The notes under the pieces are model-generated. The model was not told the origin of the DNA, searched no databases, and saw only the letters and a list, made by a program, of their open reading frames with translations. From Bacillaceae bacterium (lineage in GTDB: Bacteria; Bacillota; Bacilli; Bacillales_A; Planococcaceae), in contig JASLGI010000046.1 of the NCBI GenBank assembly GCA_030149685.1, positions 1 to 13,064 of the forward strand: a stretch of 13,064 bases of DNA, given 5' to 3'. A program made the translations under genes and the position numbers. Shown in pieces: positions 1 to 6,616 of this stretch (positions are counted from its first letter, which is position 1; the number at the start of each line of letters is the position of its first letter).

Positions 1-1281
1 GTCGACTAATACGTTACCGAGTACGTTATCGAGTGACGTAATTAACCCGCGATCAATTTCAACATCCATCGGTTGACCTTCTACTTCCACGCCACCTTTT
101 GCTAAAATGTACTTCGGTGTCACCGTTAACGTTTGATTGCCACCGAGTAAACCACCGACTAAGTTATCAATGAGTAATGAATCTTGGTTCGTAAAGGCGA
201 CTTCGATTTCTTTTTTCATTAAGTCCGCTGCAGTCAACGTATATTGTACGCTTGCGACGTTCTCGTCACCTGACGTAATATCAACGACGACGCGATCGCC
301 CGTTTTCAATTTCTTGAGACTTCCTTGGTCGATTTTCACTTTTACTTTTTCTTTTCCTGATAAAAGACCTGACAACAAATCATTCGTCGTATTTTGAAGA
401 CCTTCTACCGCTGGTCCAACGACTGGAATATCAGAAGTTAACTGTTTTAACAAATCATCAAAGACACCATCGACGAGTCCGTTTAAATTCGTTAACAACC
501 CATGATTCACTTCGATCGTATCCGCTGCACCGTAGCGTGTCATTTCATTTTCTTTACCGACGTTACGAACGAAGACAGGTGTTACCGTGAGAGATTTCCC
601 ACCGAGTGCGAGATCTTTTAACAAGCTCGTCACGAGGTCATCCATCTCCATCGTCATCAAGACGTGACCTGCTTTCAAATCACCAGCAGTCACTTGATGT
701 GTTATGACTTTTTCTTCTCCTTCTTTCGCACCTGCTTCACGGACGACGAGACGAACTTCATCGCCTTCTTTTAAGCGTTTTCCTTTAATGTCGACTTGCA
801 CTTCTTCTTTACCTGACAATGCTTTTGCCAATTCAATATCCGCTAAACCACCTAAAACCGGCACATCCCCGATAAATGGGAGATCTTTTAATAAATGATC
901 CAAGACGCCGTCTAATGTTTTACCAAGTCCTTCAACGACTCCTTGACTCACTGTAATTTCCGTAGCTTCGCCGTGTTTTTCTCCAACTTGTTGACCGTCT
1001 TCTTTAAAAATAAATGTCGGTTTGACACGGAGTTTCCCTTCACCGAGGACGACGCCATTTAAAACAGAAGCGATCAATCCTTTTCCATTTTGCAACGTAT
1101 GCTCCACGTATCCATTTTTCACATCTTCCGCTGTTACTGGAATCGTGATCGTCTCTGGATTTTTCCCCGATTGTGAAAGGACGAGTTGTACTTCATCGCC
1201 TGCACGTACGGTACGCAATGAGCCGTCTTCCATTACGTGTAAACCACGAATGTCCATATGAATCGGTTGTTCTCCATTTAA
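1..1281 (-). repeat. Tandem ~152-residue beta-rich domain repeats in the left-edge surface protein
   Basis: Within the left-edge protein, three related units begin near 1278, 816 and 360 (spacing 462 and 456 nt). Units 2 and 3 open with SGKEEVQVDI and SGKEKVKVKI, unit 1 with the counterpart NGEQPIHMDI. Each then has a KxGDEV/KTGDRV strand, a TA(E/G/A)DL-like turn, an (E/G)G(K/Q)xLxVxP strand and a hydrophobic helix rich in LLxxL (for example LDGVLDHLLKDLP). The third unit is cut by the window edge. The pattern suggests stalk-building repeats that push a terminal domain away from the cell. I do not recognise a named family. Confidence 0.7.
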
Positions 1282-3414
1282 CAATTCGTATTTCACACTA
1301 TTTGTCGTAACGTCGAGCAAATCAGACACTGGGTTTAATACAGGAAGTGGAATGTTTAATAGCTCTGTATCTGTCACTTGTTTCCCATCGCGCTCTCCTG
1401 TCACCGTTAAGTCAATTGCACCGTTCGTTCCGAGCAAATTTTTCACGAGCTCTGTTCCGACTTGTAAGTTCACTGTTCCGTCGTCGTTAAAGTCTCCTTC
1501 TTGAAGTGTTATGTTTAAGAAGCTACCTAATTTTAAAACGTCTCCGATTTGTAAACCGCTACCTGGCAATACTTTTAAATTCAACAACTGATCATTTTGT
1601 GTCAATTGTTCTAAGTTTAAGTCCGGTGATAACAATCCGTCATTGAGTAAACCGAGATCGATTGCTACTTCGTATTTCGTTTGATCGTTGAAAATCGCCG
1701 GTTGAGAAATCATCGTCCACTTCACTTTGTCCCAAGTAAGTGTCACGTCGACTTCTGATACACCTACGACCGTCTTAAACTGAACAGTTTCTCCACCTTT
1801 TGCTCCTTGCGCACTCGTTACTTTTAACTGCTTGCCATCCGCAGATAAAGCAACAGTCGCATCTTTCACAGTCCCTTCAACTTTCATATTTTCCGGTAAC
1901 TGAATCGCTTCATCAAATGTAAAGTTCATTTCTTTATGGTTGAAGTTTTCTGGTTTTTTCCCGTCTTTTTTATCGACTGTATAACCGATTTTTTTCAATA
2001 CTAGCGCATCGATCGCTGTTTGAAGATTGTTTGTTGCAAGCTGAATTTGCTCATCGGTCGCTTTATCATCTGCCAATACGTTTTGTCCAGCTTCCATCAC
2101 TTTCTTTAAATCAGTAAGTGATTGCTCCGTATAATACGTTGCATAGTCTTCTGCTACTGTTTTCGCTTCGTCTACTTTTTCTTGTAAACTTTCTTTTCCA
2201 GCCGGCACTTCACCTGCACCTAATTGAGCAATCGCATCTTCTAAGTCTTTCAATGCTTGTTCTAACGATTCTTTCGTTGCATTTGCATCATCTTTTGCCT
2301 TATTTGCTGCATCAATCGCTTCTTGAAGTTGTTCTTGTTGCTCTTTCGTTAACGCATCAATCGCATCTTGAATCGCTTGCTTCGCAACTGCCAATTGCTC
2401 CGCTTTTTGAAGCGCTTCTTCTAATTCTTTTTGCTTGCTCTCAAGAGCTTCTAATGCATCTTTTAACTTCTCATGATCTCCCGCTGCGTCTTCTTTCGCT
2501 TTGTTTGCTGCGTCGATCGCCGCTTGAAGTTCTTCTTTATATTTCTCTTCTAACTGAGCAAGTTGCTTTTCTGCATCTTTAATTGCCTGTTCTAACTCTT
2601 TCTCTGCTTGCGTCTTTACTTGTTCTCCTGCATTTTTCAATGCGGCTTCCAACGCTTCAAGCTTCTCTTGCAACTCTTTCAAAGCAGCATCTTTCTCTTT
2701 CGCTGCCTCATCTGCTTCTTTCTTTGCTTCTTCAAGTGCCTCTTTCACTGCTTGGTCTAATTTTTTCTCTGCTACTTTTTGTGCTTGTTTAACTGCTTCT
2801 TCAATCGCTTTTTGTACATCAGCTTTTGCCAATGCACTTTGTAAATCAACAATCGCCTCTTCTAAATCTTTCACTTGTTGATTTTTTGCATCAAGCGCAC
2901 TTTGTCCTGCAGTAATCGCTTCATTCAATGCGTTTTGGTAAGCCTCACCTAACTGCTCCAATTGTTTCTGAGCTGCGTCTAAAACCGCTTGTAAATCATT
3001 TTTCAACTTCTGAAGCGTTTCGACTTCTTTTTGCGCATCTGTCAATGCATCAAGTGCCTCTTGTAACTTTTCGTCTGTCGCACTTTGATCATCTTTTACT
3101 TCTTTTGCTCGATCGATTGCTTCTTGTAATTGTTGCTTTAATTCTTCTTCTAATGCATTTAACTTCTGCTCAGCATCTTTAATCGCCTGTTCTAATTGCT
3201 CTTTCGCAGCATCATGATCCCCCGACGTGCCACCGTCAAGTTTTGCTATCGCATCGTTTAAGTCCTTTAATGCTTGTTGTAATGACTCTTCCGTTGCTTT
3301 TGCATCATCTTTTGCCTTATTTGCTGCGTCAATTGCCTCTTGGAGCTGCTCTTTTTGATCATCTGTTAACCCATTGATTGCCTCTTCAATGTCTTTTTTA
3401 ATTGCTTCTACGCT
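1..3414 (-). CDS. Start-less 3' exon of a large FIVAR/coiled-coil surface protein (partial, runs off left edge)
   Basis: Reading leftward from the AGC codon at 3414 gives 1138 open codons with no stop. Residues 1 to about 405 are Ala/Glu/Lys/Gln-rich heptad-like coiled coil; about 408-470 form a FIVAR-type helical module (YYTEQSLTDL, then ATDEQIQLATNNLQTAIDAL); from about 475 the protein is beta-rich, with three related segments of about 152 residues starting near residues 713, 867 and 1019. This looks like a wall- or S-layer-associated adhesin, but no anchor is seen because the C terminus lies outside the window. There is no ATG in frame until residue 440 (2097), and a TGA at 3447-3445 closes the frame 33 nt upstream of the AGC. 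Instead of a promoter and ribosome site, a group II intron domain V/VI unit sits directly upstream. I therefore read it as a 3' exon that needs splicing, or recombination, to gain its 5' end. A decayed gene is the alternative, but 1138 clean codons argue against it. Confidence 0.85.
2217..3361 (-). repeat. Duplicated coiled-coil module (two copies at 3361-3235 and 2342-2217)
   Basis: The coiled coil contains a module of about 42 residues twice. Copy one (3361-3235) reads KEQLQEAIDAANKAKDDAK followed by ATEESLQQALKDLNDAIAKL. Copy two (2342-2217) reads QEQLQEAIDAANKAKDDAN followed by ATKESLEQALKDLEDAIAQL. Part of the DNA, encoding AANKAKDDA, is identical in both. This points to internal duplication as the way the stalk grew. 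A shorter relative (LQAAIDAANKAKEDA) lies near 2525-2480. Confidence 0.75.
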
Positions 3415-3495
3415 ATTCTCACTTTCATAAAAGGTGCCACCCTTTCATTTATTATGAGCCTACACCGTACGTGCGACTTTCACCGCATACGGCGT
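3415..3495 (-). ncRNA. Group II intron domain V and VI (3' end), minus-strand copy
   Basis: Domain V is the 34-nt element at 3495-3462 (-). Its lower stem pairs ACGCCGTAT with GTACGGTGT; the upper stem is GCGGT/GTCGC capped by a GAAA tetraloop; a 2-nt AC bulge lies on the 3' side. This is the standard domain V layout, with a CGC-type catalytic triad and the usual G-U wobble. Domain VI follows (3461-3415): an outer CTCA/TGAG stem, an inner AAAGG/CCTTT hairpin, and unpaired A residues 9-10 nt before the predicted 3' splice site, close to the usual branch point. The element ends ...GAGAAT, matching the AY end of group II introns, followed by the exon AGC. Domains I-IV are not upstream: the adjoining 430 nt contain no plausible intron body and no reverse transcriptase. 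Confidence 0.85.
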
Positions 3496-3547
3496 GCTAT
3501 CAGTGAATTACTTAAGAAACGATAATAAAATACGTTTCATTGGATAA

Positions 3548-3576
3548 AGAATATACTGTATTCACTATCATTTCAA
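3548..3576 (-). promoter_or_regulatory. Candidate sigma-A promoter reading toward the minus-strand DV/VI unit
   Basis: On the minus strand, TTGAAA (3576-3571) and TATTCT (3553-3548) are separated by exactly 17 nt. Transcription would start near 3541, about 45 nt before domain V. The -35 box matches consensus at 5 of 6 positions and the -10 box at 4 of 6. Such matches arise easily by chance in AT-rich DNA. Confidence 0.35.
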
Positions 3577-3811
3577 TAGTGTTATTAATCTCAAAACTAT
3601 GAACAACACTAATTATGACGTTTATTTTATATAAAAATCGTAATTATAAACTATCGAAAAGAAAGTAAATTATTTTAGTATATATTTTCATCTCATTAAA
3701 AAATATAATTTCACTGATAAGGCGCCTTTTAAGAAAATGAAGAAAAAATGAAATGATATTCCAATATTTCTTTCCATTTTTTCTCTCATTTTTCTAAAAA
3801 ATTATAAACTT

Positions 3812-3840
3812 TTGACGAATTTTTGTTTACTTTCTATCTA
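3812..3840 (+). promoter_or_regulatory. Candidate sigma-A promoter reading toward the plus-strand DV/VI unit
   Basis: TTGACG (3812-3817) is followed after 17 nt by TATCTA (3835-3840). The -35 box is strong (5 of 6) and the -10 box weak (3 of 6). A start near 3847 would place the ribosome site at 3896 and domain V at 3929 on one short transcript. Only the -35 is convincing. Confidence 0.3.
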
Positions 3841-3895
3841 CTTTACTTCTCTTCACACTTTCTCCTTTCTTTTACTTCAAAACTCTCGTAAAATG

Positions 3896-3915
3896 AAGGA
3901 GGGAAAAGAGTAATG
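3896..3915 (+). promoter_or_regulatory. Consensus ribosome binding site plus ATG just before domain V
   Basis: AAGGAGGG (3896-3903) is a full anti-Shine-Dalgarno match, followed after 9 nt by ATG (3913). The ORF it opens runs through domain V and VI and stops at TAG 4054-4056 after 47 codons. It is in a different frame from the downstream exon (3999-4352), and removing 3929-3998 would not bring the two into frame. It may be the leftover start of a 5' exon now joined to a 3' intron end by rearrangement, a small leader ORF, or chance. Confidence 0.4.
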
Positions 3916-3928
3916 TCAATTTGGCGGA

Positions 3929-3998
3929 ACGCTATATGCGATGAAAGTCGCACGTATAGTGTAGGCTCACGTAAGGTCGGCAAACCTGAAATGAGAAT
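3929..3998 (+). ncRNA. Group II intron domain V and VI (3' end), plus-strand copy
   Basis: Domain V occupies 3929-3962 (34 nt): lower stem ACGCTATAT with GTATAGTGT, upper stem GCGAT/GTCGC with a GAAA loop, and the AC bulge. Compared with the minus-strand copy, two lower-stem pairs have changed on both sides together (C-G to T-A and G-C to A-T), so pairing is kept. Domain VI (3963-3998) has the same CTCA/TGAG base, an AGGT/ACCT hairpin and a candidate branch-point A at -8 in GAAATGAGAAT. The predicted 3' end GAGAAT and first exon codon AGC are the same as in the other copy. Domains I-IV would have to come from upstream on the plus strand, where only the antisense of the left-edge gene lies. 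Confidence 0.85.
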
Positions 3999-4352
3999 AG
4001 CAAGCCAGAAAATGGCGATGAACCAAAACCGATTGAAGACCCATCAAAAGCTTTAGGCGAACTACTCGATAAAATTAAACTTGGAGACGATCACCGACAA
4101 TTCGAAGTAGATAAAACTACTTTCCTCACTTCTGAATTTGTAAAAGAAGAACGAGTTGCGCAATCTGCTAGTGATCAACGATTCATTACACAAGAAACAG
4201 CAAATGCATTTATTGACAGTGTGAATGAAGCAACGACAGCATCAAAAGAAGCAGATCAGCTGTCGAAAAAAGAATTAGAAGTAGTCGTTCGAGAATTAAA
4301 TGAGCAAATTGAGCATATTCATACGGTTTTTGAACTTATTGCCATTTACTAA
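3999..4352 (+). CDS. Start-less 3' exon of a small FIVAR-like surface protein segment
   Basis: From the AGC after domain VI, 117 codons run to TAA at 4350-4352. A TGA at 3987-3989 closes this frame 12 nt upstream, and no start with a ribosome site serves it. The first 15 or so residues are a Pro/Glu/Lys linker (SKPENGDEPKPIEDP). The rest is predicted helical: FITQETANAFIDSVNEA followed by LSKKELEVVVRELNEQIEHI resembles a degenerate FIVAR unit. No sorting signal or membrane segment is present, so the spliced product would end here without a covalent wall anchor. It has the same reading phase after the splice site as the left-edge exon, so one 5' exon could join either. A hairpin terminator follows at once. 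Being the short tail of a longer, rearranged surface gene is the alternative. Confidence 0.75.
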   Translation, partial: SKPENGDEPKPIEDPSKALGELLDKIKLGDDHRQFEVDKTTFLTSEFVKEERVAQSASDQRFITQETANAFIDSVNEATTASKEADQLSKKELEVVVRELNEQIEHIHTVFELIAIY

Positions 4353-4354
4353 GT

Positions 4355-4381
4355 AAACCCTATCTTGGCCGATAGGGTTTT
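4355..4381 (+). terminator. Rho-independent terminator after the plus-strand exon
   Basis: AAACCCTATC and GATAGGGTTTT form a stem of about 10 bp around the loop TTGGCC, ending in a T run. It starts 3 nt after the exon stop codon and separates the exon from the protease gene. Confidence 0.85.
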
Positions 4382-4448
4382 CATGTTCACTTCATTTCCT
4401 TTTTTATTCGCCGATAATTAATTAAAAGAAATTCCCTAAAGACCTGCG

Positions 4449-4466
4449 AAAGGAGTCGCGCTCTTG
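4449..4466 (+). promoter_or_regulatory. Ribosome binding site setting a TTG start for the protease
   Basis: AAAGGAG (4449-4455) lies 8 nt before TTG (4464). The TTG opens directly onto a typical Lys-Lys-hydrophobic signal peptide, which supports this start over the later ATG at 4500. Confidence 0.8.
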
Positions 4467-6404
4467 AAGAAAATCTATTTATTGATCATCACTTATGCTA
4501 TGATCTTCATTATTTTTCCTCACTCCGCATCCGCTGCGGAAGAACGCCTCATTACATTCGATGGAATTGAAATTTTACCCGAACAAGAAGGTTTCTTTTT
4601 TAATGAGATTCCTTATGTTCGTCTCAGTGGCGAAACAGTACTCGCTACTTTTCAATCGAAAGAACAATTAGATTACTATGAACCAATCATTAAAGAATCA
4701 CCATTCGTTTTATATGTAGAAGAAAACGCCATTCGAACAATCGAAGAAAGTATCGTACGAGATATCGCTACACAAACACAGTGGTGGAAACCTCAAATCG
4801 ATGCTCTCGGTTTAGATGAATTTAAAGATATGGCCAAATACCCTGTCCAAATCGCTGTCATCGATTCCGGGGTAGACCCGAATCATGAAAGCTTGCAGCA
4901 CGTCATATTGCCACATAGTTACGATTTTACGACGAATTCTTATCAAATGGTCGATTACTTAGGACACGGAACGGCAATTGCAGGGATTATTGCCGCAACC
5001 GGAAACAACCCTTACAACATTAAAGGTACCGCAGAAGGCTTCCCAGTATACGTCTTGTCACTGCGTATTATGGATGACCAAGGACGGACGAAAATCTCTC
5101 AAATCGTCGAAGCGATCGACTATGCAATCTCCCAAAACGTTCAAATTATCAATTTAAGTTTCGGTGGAGATATTCCTGTTTGGTCCGAAAAACGAGCGAT
5201 TGAAAAAGCGAGAGAAGCAGGGATTATCGTCGTTGCATCTGCCGGAAATACGGCAACACTCGGTAACCCGATCAACTATCCTGCTAATTACGACGGCGTC
5301 ATCGCAGTAGGAGCAACTGATGAAAAAAGAGAACGTGCACGTTTTTCAAACTATCATCCGTACGTTTCCTTCACAGCACCTGGGACATCTATTTTAACGA
5401 CGATGCCGAACCATCAATATAAATCATTAAGCGGTACGTCCTTTGCGACACCGATGGTTAGCAGCACATTAGGTATGTTACTTTCGATTGACCCTTCTTT
5501 AACAGAAGAACAATTAATTCATTTATTAAAAGAAAGTGTCATCGACTTAAGCGGCAAAGGACGCGATGAACATTTCGGATTCGGCCTCGTACAAGTAGGA
5601 GGGGCATTAGAAACGACGAAACAACTGCCAAAATGGCAAGTAACTCCTCTTCATCGAGAGGTGCAGCTTGACCAACCGATTCCGACAACGATTGAAACGA
5701 TCAAGCCTGGAGAGTACGGTTTACTTCTCGAACAAGGAACTGAATATTTCTCAGGAATCGTCCCACTTCTTCGTTTTTCAACGAACCCTGAAGTCGCAAC
5801 CGTCGATAGCCGAGGATATATCCACGCCCATCAGTATGGCGAAACGAGTATTACGATTTATTCAAGCGAACAACAAAGTACGACTTTCCAAATTAAAGTC
5901 GCTCCAGATACGAAAAATAAAATCGCATTATTTAGCGATAAGCCTGTCGAATGGGAAAGCGACAACTTAAAAGTAGCCTCTGTCGACCCTTACGGTATCG
6001 TCACGTTCAACCGTAGCGGAGCAGTAACGATTTATGCGCAATATAGAGGACAAGAAAGAGCGGTCCAATTGTCTGCTTATTCGTTACGACCAGAAACCGA
6101 AACTCCTGTTCCTTTACTCGGACATTTCGCAATGAATGAAAATATTCGCTTGTTGTTCAATGACGATGTCATGGAATCAGATACGCCACCGATTACTTTA
6201 AGTTTTGATCAAAATGGTGACCAGCCATTTACAGATTTTACAATTACGCATAAACAACAAACATTAGTATTGAAGCCGAATGATCAATGGCCAAAATTAC
6301 CTCTTTATGTTCACTTTTACAATTTAAGGAACTATAAAGGCGATTATCTCCATAAGAAAACAGATGGATATTTCACATTTTATTCACTTCCTATGGAAAA
6401 TTAA
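4464..6404 (+). CDS. Secreted subtilisin-family (S8) serine protease with Ig-like C-terminal domains
   Basis: This 646-residue protein starts at TTG and has a signal peptide of about 24 residues ending in SASA. A region of about 100 residues follows that may act as a propeptide. The S8 catalytic domain (about 105-385) carries the triad Asp134 (AVIDSGVD), His168 (LGHGTAIAG) and Ser326 (SGTSFATPM), with Asn262 (SAGN) for the oxyanion hole, so it should be active. Residues about 435-480 and 495-535 resemble Big_2 Ig-like domains (NPEVATVDSRGYI; DNLKVASVDPYGIV). The last 95 residues look like an SbsA-type Ig domain that is also found in the two transglutaminase-like neighbours. There is no sorting signal or SLH domain, so it is either secreted or held through the Ig domains. 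Its substrates are unknown; processing of neighbouring surface proteins is a guess. It is flanked by terminators on both sides, hence probably monocistronic. Confidence 0.93.
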   Translation: MKKIYLLIITYAMIFIIFPHSASAAEERLITFDGIEILPEQEGFFFNEIPYVRLSGETVLATFQSKEQLDYYEPIIKESPFVLYVEENAIRTIEESIVRDIATQTQWWKPQIDALGLDEFKDMAKYPVQIAVIDSGVDPNHESLQHVILPHSYDFTTNSYQMVDYLGHGTAIAGIIAATGNNPYNIKGTAEGFPVYVLSLRIMDDQGRTKISQIVEAIDYAISQNVQIINLSFGGDIPVWSEKRAIEKAREAGIIVVASAGNTATLGNPINYPANYDGVIAVGATDEKRERARFSNYHPYVSFTAPGTSILTTMPNHQYKSLSGTSFATPMVSSTLGMLLSIDPSLTEEQLIHLLKESVIDLSGKGRDEHFGFGLVQVGGALETTKQLPKWQVTPLHREVQLDQPIPTTIETIKPGEYGLLLEQGTEYFSGIVPLLRFSTNPEVATVDSRGYIHAHQYGETSITIYSSEQQSTTFQIKVAPDTKNKIALFSDKPVEWESDNLKVASVDPYGIVTFNRSGAVTIYAQYRGQERAVQLSAYSLRPETETPVPLLGHFAMNENIRLLFNDDVMESDTPPITLSFDQNGDQPFTDFTITHKQQTLVLKPNDQWPKLPLYVHFYNLRNYKGDYLHKKTDGYFTFYSLPMEN

Positions 6405-6449
6405 AAAACACCAACAGTTAAATTTTATCACTTTAACTGTTGGTGTTTT
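6405..6449 (+). terminator. Strong rho-independent terminator after the protease
   Basis: An 18-bp perfect stem pairs 6405-6422 (starting AAAACACCAACAG) with 6432-6449, with a 9-nt loop and T-rich 3' side. The A/T tails could let it act on both strands. Confidence 0.92.
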
Positions 6450-6574
6450 ATTTAATAATAAATATACACTTCTCACTTCCCATAAAAAACCATATTTTTA
6501 TTTAGTTCTTTCAGACCTTTAATTTTATTTAAGTTACATAAACTTTACTCCTATCTTAATATAGAAAAATCATT

Positions 6575-6608
6575 TATAATAGATAGTAACAGTATTTTTT
6601 AAGGGAGG
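6575..6608 (+). promoter_or_regulatory. Candidate -10 box and ribosome site for the first transglutaminase-like gene
   Basis: TATAAT (6575-6580) is a perfect -10 hexamer about 37 nt before the start. The -35 is poor (TATCTT at 17-nt spacing). GGGAGG (6603-6608) lies 8 nt before ATG 6617. The rest of 6450-6574 is AT-rich with nothing else recognised. Confidence 0.5.
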
Positions 6609-6616
6609 CCTATTGA

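Larger units (their letters stand above)
3496..3928. other. AT-rich spacer between two divergent domain V/VI units
   Basis: These 433 nt hold no credible gene. Small structures present are a 6-bp hairpin (CACTAT/ATAGTG, 3563-3581) and a palindrome AAGGCGCCTT (3719-3728). Sigma-A-like promoter candidates point outward on both strands and are listed separately. Homology between the two flanking units stops at the domain V boundary, so this spacer is not duplicated intron sequence. It is too short, and unlike domains I-IV, to supply the missing ribozyme core. Confidence 0.6.

Noticed and set aside
137..1261. Short plus-strand ORFs of 64-86 residues
   Set aside because: Antisense shadows of the beta-rich repeats, with skewed Ser/Thr/Phe composition and no domain.
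2118..3182. Leucine-rich plus-strand ORFs over the left-edge gene
   Set aside because: They are antisense to the Ala/Glu/Lys coiled coil, whose complementary codons read as Leu/Ser/Phe. They lack convincing ribosome sites and family features.
3719..3728. AAGGCGCCTT palindrome as an operator or terminator
   Set aside because: Too short and without a following T run on a long stem; no neighbouring gene depends on it.
3495..3857. A complete short group II intron on the minus strand starting at GTGTG near 3857
   Set aside because: Only about 360 nt would remain before domain V, too little for domains I-IV, and no domain I or reverse-transcriptase features are seen; the motif is likely chance.
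5668..5970. Plus-strand ORF of 100 residues inside the protease gene
   Set aside because: Out-of-frame shadow within the Ig-like region, with no ribosome site or domain.
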